Source of the DNA: UBA7803 sp963822255
GTDB taxonomy: Bacteria; Pseudomonadota; Gammaproteobacteria; Pseudomonadales; Azotimanducaceae
DNA: 64,000 nt
Direction: 5' to 3'
Assembly: GCA_963822255.1 (NCBI GenBank)
Contig: CAWGGV010000009.1
Location: 434,001-498,000, forward strand
The position numbers and the translations under genes are program-made. Position 1 is the first letter of the stretch. Each line of letters begins with the position of its first letter. Under the pieces are notes generated by a model, which had not been told where the DNA came from, did no database searches, and saw only the letters and a program-made list of their open reading frames with translations. This document shows positions 45,686-54,000 of this stretch, piece after piece.

Positions 45686-46183
45686 ATGAACGTCATCAAG
45701 GCGCTGAGACAGCAGGCCGACATCACCCAGCAGGAGCTTGCTGCCCGAGCGGGAACCGCGCAATCCACCATCGCCGCCTACGAGACCGGCGCGAAATCGC
45801 CCACCATCCGCACCGTGGAGAAGACGGCGCGCGCCGTGGGATTGGAGATGTGCGTCGTTTTCGTCCCTGCCATGACCCGGGAGGACCGGCGCAGCCTGGC
45901 GTTTCACCGCGCCGTGGCGGCGCGCCTGGCGGAGAATCCGGAACCTGTCATCAATCGCACCAGACGCCAGCTGCGCCGGCTGATCACGGGGCACGAGCAC
46001 GCCGCACCGATATTGCGCCGCTGGCGCTGCTGGCTGGATCTGCCGGTTGCGGAACTGATCGATAGAATGCTCGATCCCGGACAGCAGGCGCGCGACATGC
46101 GGCAGGTGTCGCCGTTCGCCGGGGTGCTGAGCGCGCGAGAGCGGGCGGCGGTGCTCCGCGACTTCCGGACAGAATCCGCATGA
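45686..46183 (+). CDS. XRE-family HTH regulator, antitoxin of a nucleotidyltransferase pair
   Basis: VIKALRQQADITQQELAARA and GTAQSTIAAYETGAKSPTIR form a classic lambda-repressor-type helix-turn-helix. The C-terminal part (RSLAFHRAVAARLAENPEPV) is the extension found when such proteins precede a nucleotidyltransferase gene. It probably represses its own promoter at the palindrome just upstream and neutralises the next gene's product. The stop overlaps the next start by four bases. Confidence 0.83.
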   Translation: MNVIKALRQQADITQQELAARAGTAQSTIAAYETGAKSPTIRTVEKTARAVGLEMCVVFVPAMTREDRRSLAFHRAVAARLAENPEPVINRTRRQLRRLITGHEHAAPILRRWRCWLDLPVAELIDRMLDPGQQARDMRQVSPFAGVLSARERAAVLRDFRTESA

Positions 46184-46704
46184 ACCGGTCGCAGTTCGAG
46201 CACGCGATTCGTGCGGCCGGTGCCATACTGGGGGTCGATCGGGTGCTCGTGATTGGCAGTCAGGCGATTCATGCATCGATCGACACTCTGATCCCCGAAG
46301 CAGAGCGATCCATCGAGGTGGACATCGCCGCACTCGATGATCCGGATGGATCCCTCGCAGACCTGATCGACGGGTCGATCGGGGAACTATCCGTCTTTCA
46401 AGAGACCTATGGCTACTACGCACAAGGGGTAACCCCGCAAACGGCCGTGCTGCCGGACGGCTGGCGTAAGCGGTTGGTGAGGTTCTGCACTCCGGCGACC
46501 AGCGGGGTCACCGCGATGTGCCTGGAGCCGCACGACCTGTGGATCTCCAAGGCGATCGCCGGGCGGCCAAAAGACCGGGAGTTCTGCCAGGCACTGGTGG
46601 ACCGGCGCCTGGTGCGGAGCACTACGCTCCGCAGGCGGCTGAACAACGTCTCCGGCATGAACGACGACGTGCGGCTGCGTGTTGAGGGCTGGATACAGCG
46701 ATAG
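46180..46704 (+). CDS. DUF6036-like nucleotidyltransferase, putative toxin
   Basis: LGVDRVLVIGSQAIHASIDT and SIEVDIAALDDPDGSLADLI give the nucleotidyltransferase G-S pattern and a D-x-D-type acidic site in the form E-V-D. CLEPHDLWISKAIAGRPKDR, E-F-C-Q-A-L is the helix pair seen in DUF6036/AbiEii-like toxins, which add nucleotides to tRNA or other targets. Coupled to the upstream HTH gene by a four-base overlap, as in AbiE-type modules. Intact at 174 residues. Confidence 0.78.
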   Translation: MNRSQFEHAIRAAGAILGVDRVLVIGSQAIHASIDTLIPEAERSIEVDIAALDDPDGSLADLIDGSIGELSVFQETYGYYAQGVTPQTAVLPDGWRKRLVRFCTPATSGVTAMCLEPHDLWISKAIAGRPKDREFCQALVDRRLVRSTTLRRRLNNVSGMNDDVRLRVEGWIQR

Positions 46705-46712
46705 GAGACCCC

Positions 46713-46871
46713 ATGCCACAGTTCAACCGTCTGCTGATCACCGGCGCCGCCGGCGCCCTCGGCTCGGTGCTCCGCGACGGGCTGGCACCGCTCGCCGACA
46801 CGATCCGTCTGACCGACCGCACGGAGATGGACGACGCGCGGCCGCACGAGGAGATCATGCCCGCCTCGAGA
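46713..46871 (+). pseudogene. uronate dehydrogenase-like N-terminal fragment
   Basis: The frame reads FNRLLITGAAGALGSVLRDG and LAPLADTIRLTDRTEMDDA, the Rossmann start of NAD-dependent epimerases/uronate dehydrogenases with the G-A-A-G-x-L-G loop. Similarity ends near 46870, where the convergent amidohydrolase gene begins. The catalytic Y-x3-K part is missing, so this is a truncated relic. Confidence 0.7.
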
Positions 46872-46880
46872 CCTGACGCT

Positions 46881-48563
46881 TTACCTTTTACCTCCCGGCC
46901 CCCTGAGCACCTTGCCGGGCAGCGCGTTGGTCGCCTTTCCGCCGGCGATCACGGGCACGCCGTTGACCAGCACGTAGTCCATTCCCTTCGATAGCTGATT
47001 GGGATCGGCAAACGTCGCGACGTCGGTGATCGTCTGCGGGTCGAACACCACGATGTCGGCCCACAGGCCGGCCTTGATGACGCCGCGATCGGCGAGCCGC
47101 AACTTCTGCGCCGGCAGCGCCGCCATCTTGCGGATCGCCTCGGGCAAGGTCAGCAGCCCGTCCTCGCGCACGTACTTGCGGATGATCCGCGGAAACGTGC
47201 CGTAGGCGCGCGGGTGCGGATGCTCCTGGCCGAGGATGCCCGTCGGCCCGGTGCCCTGGGAGTCGTTGTCGAATGCCACCCACGGCTGGCTCACCGCCAT
47301 CGACACGTCGTCCTGCGACATCGCCGTGACCGCAACGCCGGTGTAGGCGTGGTCGCGCAGCAGAATCTCGAAGATCGTGTCGATCGGGTCCATGTGCCAC
47401 ATCGCCGCGATCTCGGCGAGCGTCTTGCCTTGAATGGACTTCAGCTCAGGATTCTGCACGGCGCCGATGAGCACCGCTTGCGGGCCGGGAATCTCCTGCC
47501 ACTCGTTGTCCCACGAGGTGTCTTCGGCCGACTGCAGGTCCTTGCGGATGCGGGCGCGCGCCTCGTGGTCCTGCAACCGTTCGAGCAGCTTCTGGTCGCC
47601 GCCGTCGTGCGCCCACGGCGGGATGAACGCCGACAACGAGTTGTACCAGGCGGTGTAGCCGTAGGTGTCGGCGGTGATGTCGACGCCGTTCTTGCGCGCC
47701 TGCTCCACCTTCGCGACGATCTCCTTCATGCGGCCCCAGTTCGCCTTGCCGGCCGCTTTGATGTGCCAGACCTCGACGGGGATATTCGCCTCGCGGCCGA
47801 TGCGGATCGCCTCGTCGAGCGCGTCGAGCACGGTGTCGGCTTCCGAGCGCATGTGGGTGGCGTAGATGCCGCCGCACTTCGCCGCTTCCGACGCCAGCGC
47901 GATCAGCTCCTCGGTTTTGGCGTACGGCGCCGGCGCGTACTGCAGCGACGTCGACACGCCGACCGCCCCCTGCTCCATCGCCTCGCGCACCAGCGCCCTC
48001 ATGCGGTCGAGCTCGGCGGCGGTCGGCTGCTTGTCCTCGTCGCCGAGCACCATGCGCCGCACCTGGGTCGCGCCGACGTAGGTCGCGAGATTGATGCCCA
48101 TGCCCTGCTTCTCGAGGCGCGCAAAGTATTCGGCGAGGGTGCGCCAGTCGGGGGTGATCCCGAAGTGCTGGTAGCCGACCCGGTCGGACTCGACAATGGC
48201 GTCGTTGAGCGGTGCGATGGATCCGCCTTCGCCGGTGATTTCCGTGGTGATGCCCTGGAATATCTTCGACGGCAGATGAGGATCGACCAGGATGGTCAAC
48301 TCCGACTGGCCGAGCATGTCGATGAAGCCCGGCGCGACGACCCTGCCCTCGGCGTCGATGGTCTGCTTGGCGGAGGCGCCGGCAAGCTGTCCAATCGCGG
48401 CGATGCGGCCGTCGCGGACGCCGACGTCCGCCGCGTACCACGGCGACCCCGTCCCGTCGATGACATGGCCGTTGCGAATGACGATGTCGAAAGGCTCGGC
48501 CTGCGTGGGCGCGGACAGGGCTCCGAACGCGAGAAACACGAGGAGTAGCAGAGTCCTTCGCAT
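46881..48563 (-). CDS. exported N-acyl-D-amino-acid deacylase-type amidohydrolase
   Basis: A signal peptide (RRTLLLLVFLAFGALSAPTQ) is followed by FDIVIRNGHVIDGTGSPWYA and VVAPGFIDMLGQSELTILVD. In most relatives the last motif is a zinc-binding H-G-H; here it is L-G-Q-S-E, as in a periplasmic subgroup. Later motifs GGIYATHMRSEADTVLDALD and VWHIKAAGKANWGRMKE carry histidine ligands, and LGQEHPHPRAYGTFPRIIRK is conserved. It likely removes acyl groups from D-amino acids or similar amides in the periplasm. 560 residues. Confidence 0.9.
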   Translation of the reverse strand: MRRTLLLLVFLAFGALSAPTQAEPFDIVIRNGHVIDGTGSPWYAADVGVRDGRIAAIGQLAGASAKQTIDAEGRVVAPGFIDMLGQSELTILVDPHLPSKIFQGITTEITGEGGSIAPLNDAIVESDRVGYQHFGITPDWRTLAEYFARLEKQGMGINLATYVGATQVRRMVLGDEDKQPTAAELDRMRALVREAMEQGAVGVSTSLQYAPAPYAKTEELIALASEAAKCGGIYATHMRSEADTVLDALDEAIRIGREANIPVEVWHIKAAGKANWGRMKEIVAKVEQARKNGVDITADTYGYTAWYNSLSAFIPPWAHDGGDQKLLERLQDHEARARIRKDLQSAEDTSWDNEWQEIPGPQAVLIGAVQNPELKSIQGKTLAEIAAMWHMDPIDTIFEILLRDHAYTGVAVTAMSQDDVSMAVSQPWVAFDNDSQGTGPTGILGQEHPHPRAYGTFPRIIRKYVREDGLLTLPEAIRKMAALPAQKLRLADRGVIKAGLWADIVVFDPQTITDVATFADPNQLSKGMDYVLVNGVPVIAGGKATNALPGKVLRGPGGKR

Positions 48564-48620
48564 CGGCCGATCATAGCGACATCATTGCCAACCCGCACGC
48601 TGCACGAGGGAAGCACCGAC

Positions 48621-49109
48621 ATGAGCGTCGAGATCAACGGCATCGCCCACATCCAGTTCACGATCAACAGTCCGGAAGGGCTGCCGTTCTGGGAGTCCCT
48701 GTGTCACTTCATGGGGCTTAAGACGCTGATCAGGAACGACGAAACCGTCTACTGCATCGGGGGTCGCACCGGACTGCTGGCGCGCCTCGCACCGCCGGAG
48801 AACCGCGACCGGACGTTCGATCAGTGGACGGTCGGCCTGCACCACTTCTGCATCCGCGCCCGCTCGCGGGAAGACGTGGACGCCATCGCCGCGCACGCCG
48901 CCGAGCTCGGGGCGCGGATGGTGCATGCACCGGAGGACGGCGATCGGTTCGCGCCCGGCTACTACTCCGTGCTGTTCGAGGACCCCGACGGGATTCGCAT
49001 CGAAATCAACCACATTCCAGGCAAGGGCCACTTCGGCGACCAGGGCCGGCTTGGCCCCGGCGGACGAGGACCGGCCGGGCGCTACGGCGAGGGAGGCCTG
49101 AATGATTGA
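48621..49109 (+). CDS. VOC-family protein (glyoxalase/dioxygenase fold)
   Basis: INGIAHIQFTINSPEGLPFW and LHHFCIRARSREDVDAIAAH, then GYYSVLFEDPDGIRIEINHI are the paired beta-alpha-beta3 modules of VOC proteins, with the metal ligands H (in GIAHIQF), H (in LHHF) and E (in IEINHI) all present. Likely a metal-dependent lyase, isomerase or ring-cleaving enzyme; substrate unknown. ATG 48621 is preferred. It is divergent from the amidohydrolase. Confidence 0.88.
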   Translation: MSVEINGIAHIQFTINSPEGLPFWESLCHFMGLKTLIRNDETVYCIGGRTGLLARLAPPENRDRTFDQWTVGLHHFCIRARSREDVDAIAAHAAELGARMVHAPEDGDRFAPGYYSVLFEDPDGIRIEINHIPGKGHFGDQGRLGPGGRGPAGRYGEGGLND

Positions 49110-49125
49110 GCGCGGCGGCACGAGT

Positions 49126-49184
49126 GTGGGAGCGACCTCCTGGTCGCGATGTCCGGAAGATCGCGACCAGGAGATCGCTCCCAC
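49126..49184. repeat. REP-like long hairpin between convergent genes
   Basis: Two 25-base arms (49126-49150 and 49160-49184) are complementary with a single mismatch around the 9-base loop GTCCGGAAG. Arms begin GTGGGAGCGA. Placed between two convergent genes it can act as a bidirectional terminator. A half copy stands at 5932-5955, so it is a dispersed family. Confidence 0.75.
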
Positions 49185-49208
49185 GGAGGCAAAGAACGGC
49201 GGCGCGCT

Positions 49209-49631
49209 TCAGCGCTCCTGCACGACCTTACCCGTCGCCGCCGAGAGCAGGGTGACGCGGTCGAGGTCGATGACCACCGGGATGCCCTTGGCTTCCGGGT
49301 CGAACTGTCGCTCCACCGGATGCATCTCCTGGTACACGCGCTCGCGCGCGCTTTCGTCGACCCGGCCGCGCCCCTCGAACGTGTAATACACGCGGCCCGA
49401 CACATCGCCGTAGATGAACGCCATGTGCGGGCGCTCAGGCAAAGTCTTCAGCAGCTCGCTGTCCGGCTTGCGCACCCAGATGGCCAGGCTGTCCGCACCG
49501 TGCGCGTGTGTGCTGCCATAGAACGAGATGTGCGGTTTACCGCCGGTGTCCACATAGGCGGCGGTGAGCACGTTGCCGCTGTCGATGGCGTTCGCCAGTC
49601 GCGTCCTGACCTCATCGTCCAGCTCGATCAT
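49209..49631 (-). CDS. pyridoxamine 5'-phosphate oxidase-like flavin-binding protein
   Basis: IDSGNVLTAAYVDTGGKPHI and SFYGSTHAHGADSLAIWVRK, then RPHMAFIYGDVSGRVYYTFE and GRGRVDESARERVYQEM form the split barrel of the PNPOx-like family, which binds FMN, F420 or heme. Length of 140 residues is normal. The substrate is unknown. It lies 107 bp after the acyl-CoA ligase gene in the same direction and may be the last gene of that operon. Confidence 0.85.
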   Translation of the reverse strand: MIELDDEVRTRLANAIDSGNVLTAAYVDTGGKPHISFYGSTHAHGADSLAIWVRKPDSELLKTLPERPHMAFIYGDVSGRVYYTFEGRGRVDESARERVYQEMHPVERQFDPEAKGIPVVIDLDRVTLLSAATGKVVQER

Positions 49632-49737
49632 GTTCTGGGTTCCTCCAACGCCTCATGGCGTATTCTGCCTCAGCGGCAGCCCACGGACGAATCGGACTAC
49701 ATACGCCCGGCAATCTGTGCGTTGGTCGACAAACCGC

Positions 49738-51276
49738 TCACGAGGCTTTCTCGGGGGTCCGGTGGGCATCGCGTAGCGCGCGTTTCAGGATCTTGCCCGT
49801 GGGCGCCTTCGGCAGAGCATCGACGAACTCGACGATGCGCGGCTTCTGATACGACGCCAGGTGCTGCCGAGCGGTGTCGATGATCTCCTGCTCCGTCGCC
49901 CGGCTGCTGGGCTTCAGCACCACCACGGCCTTCACCACCTCGCCCCATTCCGCATCGGGCACGCCGATGACGGCGGATTCCAGCACCGCCGGATGCTGAT
50001 GGATGGCGTTTTCCACCTGGGTGGAATAGATGTTCTCACCACCGGAGATGATCATGTCCTTGGCGCGGTCGACGATGTAGAGGTAGCTCTCCTCGTCCCA
50101 GGTGGCGATGTCGCCGGTGTGCATCCAGCCGTTGCGGATGGTCTGCGCGGTGAGGTCCGGCCGCTGCCAGTAGCCGAGCATGTTGGCCTCCGAGGCGACG
50201 ACGATCTCGCCGGGGGTGCTGGCGTCCTTCGGCACCTCGGCGCCGTGCTCGTCCACCAGCCGCAGCCGGGTGACGAAGCCCTCGCGGCCGCAGGACCGCA
50301 AACGCTCCGGGTGCTGGCCGGCGACCGCGCGCTGGTGGTCCTCCTGGGAGAGAAACGACATGGTCATGCCTTCGGTCTGGCCATAGCCCTGAATCAGCGT
50401 GCACGGGAACGCCTCCAGCGCGGCCCGCACCACGCTGGCCGGCATGGGGCCGCCGCCGTACTGGATGTTGCGCAGGCTGGAGAGGTCGTACGACGTGAAG
50501 CCGTCCACCGCCATCATCCAGTTGAGCATGGTGGTGATGCCCAGAAAGGCCGACACCCGCTCGCGCTGAATCACCTCCAGCGCCTGGCGGGCCTCGAAGT
50601 TCACCAGCACCAGCGGGCAGCCGTGGGCCATGTAGTTCATGGCCAGCGCCACCGGGATGTGGAACATCTGCCCGGTGAGCATGTACACGTCGCTCGGCAC
50701 GATGCGCTCGGCCACGGTCTGGTTCTGCATGCCCATCCACAGCCCGTGGTGCGAGTGCAGCGCGCCCTTGGATTCACCCGTTGTGCCGCCGGTGTAGAGA
50801 ATCAGCACCGGATCGTCACCGCGGACCATGGCGCGGGGCTCGTCGTCGGGGGCCGCAGCAAGGAGATTCTCGTAGTCCGAGCCCGCCGCGCCGAAGGTCA
50901 GCCAGCGCCGGTCCGGCGACTCGAGCGCGCCCGCGAGGCCGGCGAACTCCTCCGACACCACCACCGCCCGCGGAGCGCCGTCGTCGAGGATGCGGCCGAG
51001 CTCGGCGCTGGCCAGCCGCCAGTTCAACGGCTGGGCGATGAGCCCGGCCCGGGCGCAGGCGTAGAAGGTCTCCAGATACTCGATGCAGTTCTTCGCCAGG
51101 ATGGCCACTCGGTCACCGGGCACCAGGCCGAGTGTCCCGGTGAAGCCGTTGGCGGCCCGCCTCACCCGCTGGTCCAGCTCACTCCAAGTGACCCGCCGGC
51201 CCGTGGGGACGTCGATCACCGCCTCCCGCTGCGGGGTGAGGCGCGCGTGCTTGGCCGGAATCAGGCCGAGGTTCAT
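49738..51276 (-). CDS. acyl-CoA synthetase (AMP-forming ligase)
   Basis: All ANL-family motifs are present: ILYTGGTTGESKGALHSHHG (AMP-binding loop), YGQTEGMTMSF (A5), WMHTGDIATWDEESYLYIVD (A7), and the C-terminal PKAPTGKILKRALRD with the catalytic lysine. The enzyme activates a carboxylic acid with ATP and CoA. ATG 51276 starts the usual MNLGLIPAKHARLTPQREAV. It is the last catabolic gene of the operon that begins at 53631, 58 bp after the monooxygenase, so it probably activates the acid released by that operon's hydrolase. Confidence 0.93.
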   Translation of the reverse strand: MNLGLIPAKHARLTPQREAVIDVPTGRRVTWSELDQRVRRAANGFTGTLGLVPGDRVAILAKNCIEYLETFYACARAGLIAQPLNWRLASAELGRILDDGAPRAVVVSEEFAGLAGALESPDRRWLTFGAAGSDYENLLAAAPDDEPRAMVRGDDPVLILYTGGTTGESKGALHSHHGLWMGMQNQTVAERIVPSDVYMLTGQMFHIPVALAMNYMAHGCPLVLVNFEARQALEVIQRERVSAFLGITTMLNWMMAVDGFTSYDLSSLRNIQYGGGPMPASVVRAALEAFPCTLIQGYGQTEGMTMSFLSQEDHQRAVAGQHPERLRSCGREGFVTRLRLVDEHGAEVPKDASTPGEIVVASEANMLGYWQRPDLTAQTIRNGWMHTGDIATWDEESYLYIVDRAKDMIISGGENIYSTQVENAIHQHPAVLESAVIGVPDAEWGEVVKAVVVLKPSSRATEQEIIDTARQHLASYQKPRIVEFVDALPKAPTGKILKRALRDAHRTPEKAS

Positions 51277-51334
51277 GACGCCCTCGACGCGGCCGGTGGG
51301 GTCTCGGTGTCGAAGATCATGTGCCGCCTCCGTG

Positions 51335-52330
51335 TCAGTGCAGGTGAGGCAGTACCTTCTCGGCGATGTATTCCATCCGCCGCGTGCCGGATTCCACGGG
51401 CTCCCCGGGAAACTGAGCCCAGAAGTGGATGTCTTCGATCTGCGGGTATTGCTCGATGGCCTCGGACAGCGCACGCACCGCCTGCTCGGCGTCCCACAGC
51501 TCATAGAGGCCGCCCTCGATAGCGTCCCGCGCGGTGGCGAACCGGGGAACCTGGTCCGGCGGCCCGAACGCGCCCCACTCGATGTAGCGGTTGCTCTGAT
51601 ACAGCACGTGGCGGCCGATCCGCTCCGCCTCGGCGGCCGGATCCTCGGCGATGATGGCCCAGTTGCCGGCGCAGATCCGCCCGTCGGCGGGATTGCGTCC
51701 CTGCCGTTTCAGAGCCTGCACGTACAGATCGTGGCCGATGCCGCCGGTGGACAGAAAGCCGTCGCCGATGCGCGCCGCGCGGTCGATGGCGGGCTCCGCC
51801 ATCCCGCCGATGAGAATCCGCGGCGGCACGGCAGGCCGGGGTGTCACCGCAAGCGGGCCGTAATCGAACCGCTTGCCGTGGAAGTCCAGGGGCTCGCCGC
51901 GCCAGGCCCGGCGAATGATCTCCACGCCCTCCTCCAGCAGACTCGGCCGGTGGTGCAGGCTGCGGCCGAAAGCTTCGAACTCGTCGGCCCGGTAGCCGAT
52001 GGCCACTCCGAGGTCGAACCGGCCGCCGGTGAGGATCGACAAGGTGGCGGCGTCCTCGGCGATCCGCACCGGGTCGTGCAGGGGCAGGATCACGAGGTTG
52101 GTGCCGAGGCGCAGGCGCCGGGTGCGGGCGCCGATGGCGGCCCCGATCACGAATGGCGACGGCGTGTAGCCGTCGTCGCAGAAGTGATGCTCGGTGAGCC
52201 ACGCCGACTGGAAGCCGAGATCTTCGGCGGCGACGATCTGGTCGAGGGTCGCCTGGTAGAAGCGCTCGAAGTCCGGCGCGTCGGGGCCGGGATTGCGGAA
52301 GTCGTACCAGAGACCGAATCGCACCGCCAT
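51335..52330 (-). CDS. luciferase-like (LLM) flavin-dependent monooxygenase
   Basis: AVRFGLWYDFRNPGPDAPDF and GFQSAWLTEHHFCDDGYTPS with the E-H-H motif, then RTRRLRLGTNLVILPLHDPV and DLGVAIGYRADEFEAFG are standard bacterial luciferase-fold signatures. Such two-component enzymes take reduced FMN and oxidise ketones, thioethers or alkanesulfonates; some are type II Baeyer-Villiger enzymes. 331 residues. It stands 5 bp after the hydrolase gene and 58 bp before the ligase gene, so it is in one operon. Confidence 0.92.
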   Translation of the reverse strand: MAVRFGLWYDFRNPGPDAPDFERFYQATLDQIVAAEDLGFQSAWLTEHHFCDDGYTPSPFVIGAAIGARTRRLRLGTNLVILPLHDPVRIAEDAATLSILTGGRFDLGVAIGYRADEFEAFGRSLHHRPSLLEEGVEIIRRAWRGEPLDFHGKRFDYGPLAVTPRPAVPPRILIGGMAEPAIDRAARIGDGFLSTGGIGHDLYVQALKRQGRNPADGRICAGNWAIIAEDPAAEAERIGRHVLYQSNRYIEWGAFGPPDQVPRFATARDAIEGGLYELWDAEQAVRALSEAIEQYPQIEDIHFWAQFPGEPVESGTRRMEYIAEKVLPHLH

Positions 52331-52335
52331 GGCCG

Positions 52336-53139
52336 TTACTCCAGAGTGCCGAGGAATTCCTGCAGTGCCCGCCGGTAGCGCTCGCCGTCCTCGAGAAACG
52401 GCGCGTGGCCGCACCCTTGCAGCTCGATCAGCTTGGCGGAGGTGATTTCCGCCGCGGCCCGCCCGACCTCGGGCGCGACGAAGCCGTCCTCACTGCCGAC
52501 GAACACCAGCACCGGCATCTCCAGCCCGGCAAGCAGCCGGCGCTGGTCCAGGTGGTCGAGCTCGGCCAGCGTGGCATCGGCCGCCGGGCTCGTCTGCTGA
52601 AAGATGTGCCACAGCCATTCCACCACGCCGGCCCCGGGATCTCTGGCACAGACCGCCTGGGCCAGGCCGTGGAGAAACGGCGTGCGGTTGCTGCGCAGCG
52701 CCGCGACCGTGTCGGCGACGCTCCCCGGCGCGCCGCCGTATGGAAAATCCTCCGCCTGCACGTAGCGCGGCGTGGCGCCGCCGGTGAGCACCAGACCGGC
52801 GCAGCGCTCGCCCAGGCGCGCCGCCGCGGCCGCCGCCAGGGCGCCGCCGAGCGACCAGCCGTTCACCACCACGCGCTCGAGGTTGAGCGCCTCCACCAGC
52901 CGGACGATGTCGTCCGCACCGGCCGTCACGCTCACGGTGACGAAATCCTTGTCCGAGGCACCGCAGCCGCGCTGGTCGAAGCTGATCACCCGATGGCCAG
53001 CATCCACCAGCGCCGCGGTGGTGGTGTCCCAGACCCGGCAGGACATGCCCCAGCCGTGGGCCAGCAGCACGGGCAGGCGGTCCCCGTGGTGATCCTCGAA
53101 ATAGATGCGCCGGTCTGCCTCGACGGTCAGATGAGCCAT
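52336..53139 (-). CDS. alpha/beta hydrolase
   Basis: LPVLLAHGWGMSCRVWDTTT forms the oxyanion hole, VVVNGWSLGGALAAAAAARL holds the nucleophile serine, LVFVGSEDGFVAPE the acid and GCGHAPFLEDGERYRRAL the histidine, so the triad is complete. As neighbour of a monooxygenase, it may open a lactone or ester made by Baeyer-Villiger oxidation. 267 residues, start ATG 53139, 12 bp after the SnoaL-like gene and 5 bp before the LLM gene. Confidence 0.92.
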   Translation of the reverse strand: MAHLTVEADRRIYFEDHHGDRLPVLLAHGWGMSCRVWDTTTAALVDAGHRVISFDQRGCGASDKDFVTVSVTAGADDIVRLVEALNLERVVVNGWSLGGALAAAAAARLGERCAGLVLTGGATPRYVQAEDFPYGGAPGSVADTVAALRSNRTPFLHGLAQAVCARDPGAGVVEWLWHIFQQTSPAADATLAELDHLDQRRLLAGLEMPVLVFVGSEDGFVAPEVGRAAAEITSAKLIELQGCGHAPFLEDGERYRRALQEFLGTLE

Positions 53140-53151
53140 GGCGGAATCTCC

Positions 53152-53631
53152 CTAGTCCGATTCCGGTGCCCGCAGGCGGGCGCCGGGCAGGGGATTGAAG
53201 TAGTGAATCTGCACCCGCCGCCGCTTGATACGCCAGGTCGATTCACGCCGCTCGAAATCATCGAGGTAAGTGGCGCCGACGATCTGCAGGTTGTCCTCGG
53301 TGTCGGCGCCCACGCAATCCACGTCGCAGATGCCGCTGGCGCGGTCGGGGCCGGCGAACTCGAGCCGCAAGTTGGTGGTCAGATGATGAGTCTCACGCCA
53401 GAAGGGCCACAACACCGCCTGAACGGCCTCTCGAATGCCGTCGTGGCCGGTGAACGAGCCGAACGGCGGGCCGATGTCCCACACACAGTCGTCCCACCAG
53501 ATGGCGAGGAAGCGGTCGAAGTCTCGCTTGTCGAAGCCGTGACAGTACTCGCTGGCGAGGTCGCGCAGCGCGTGGCGACTCTCCAGCTCATCGATTCTCT
53601 GCTCCAGCCGCTGCAACCGTTGTTCGCTCAT
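53152..53631 (-). CDS. SnoaL-like protein, first gene of the catabolic operon
   Basis: ALRDLASEYCHGFDKRDFDR and FLAIWWDDCVWDIGPPFGSF, then GICDVDCVGADTEDNLQIV and STWRIKRRRVQIHYFNPL match the SnoaL_4/aromatic-ring-hydroxylase beta-like branch. The N-terminus is a coiled helix (EQRLQRLEQRIDELESRH). Its role could be isomerase or hydratase. ATG 53631 has GGGGAG six bases upstream. The tandem operators at 53709-53746 lie about 80-115 bp upstream, so it probably leads the operon. Confidence 0.85.
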   Translation of the reverse strand: MSEQRLQRLEQRIDELESRHALRDLASEYCHGFDKRDFDRFLAIWWDDCVWDIGPPFGSFTGHDGIREAVQAVLWPFWRETHHLTTNLRLEFAGPDRASGICDVDCVGADTEDNLQIVGATYLDDFERRESTWRIKRRRVQIHYFNPLPGARLRAPESD

Positions 53632-53650
53632 GGGACGCTCCCCGGGTTTC

Positions 53651-53701
53651 TCAGGCGGCACTCCAGCCAGCGTCGATCGGCAGCTCGAGCCCGCCGATGA
53701 G
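53651..53701 (-). pseudogene. C-terminal scrap of a short-chain dehydrogenase
   Basis: The minus strand reads LIGGLELPIDAGWSAA then stop, the usual end of SDR enzymes (V-D-G-G-W). The stop lies 20 bp before the SnoaL-like start, so a dehydrogenase gene probably once led this operon and was deleted. The match is only 16 residues. Confidence 0.5.
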
Positions 53702-53708
53702 AGCACAG

Positions 53709-53746
53709 TTGCTGGCCAACAGCAATCACTTGCTAGAGGAAAGCAA
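53709..53746. promoter_or_regulatory. two tandem TTGCT-N7-AGCAA operators
   Basis: TTGCTGGCCAACAGCAA (53709-53725) and TTGCTAGAGGAAAGCAA (53730-53746) are identical in both half-sites and in spacing, and their centres are 21 bp apart, two helical turns. They stand upstream of the SnoaL-like operon and near the tetR gene. I propose they bind the TetR protein encoded at 54001. Confidence 0.72.
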
Positions 53747-53786
53747 TTATCTCATGATGGCCACCGGGCCGGGCTTGCCGTCCGAC

Positions 53787-53927
53787 CATCGGCCCACGTC
53801 GCCGGCTGTGCTGCATGGCGATTTCCACCTCGACAACACGCTGTTTCTCGAAGGCGCGCCGGCCCTGTCCGGCATCATCGATTGGGAGCTGACCGCGGTG
53901 GGTGAGCCGCTGCGCGACCTGGGCATG
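53787..53927 (+). pseudogene. fragment of an aminoglycoside-phosphotransferase-fold kinase
   Basis: The frame reads SPAVLHGDFHLDNTLFLEGA and SGIIDWELTAVGEPLRDLGM, the catalytic loop (H-G-D-x4-N) and metal-binding D of APH-fold kinases, such as those beside acyl-CoA dehydrogenases. N- and C-terminal parts are missing. It lies between the tandem operators and tetR and is a relic of an earlier gene order. Confidence 0.7.
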
Positions 53928-54000
53928 AGCGCCAGCGGATCATTCAGGTACCGTTACCGCGCGTGGTATGGTCGCCGCTTCGCGAATGAGGACCCAGCAG

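Noticed and set aside
47214..48548. Plus-strand frame of 444 codons over the D-aminoacylase gene
   Set aside because: Antisense to an intact enzyme gene with signal peptide and catalytic motifs; no domain seen.
52405..53700. Plus-strand frame of 431 codons opposite the hydrolase and SnoaL-like genes
   Set aside because: It lies antisense to two genes with intact motifs; its composition (R, G, H, Q rich) is typical of a shadow.
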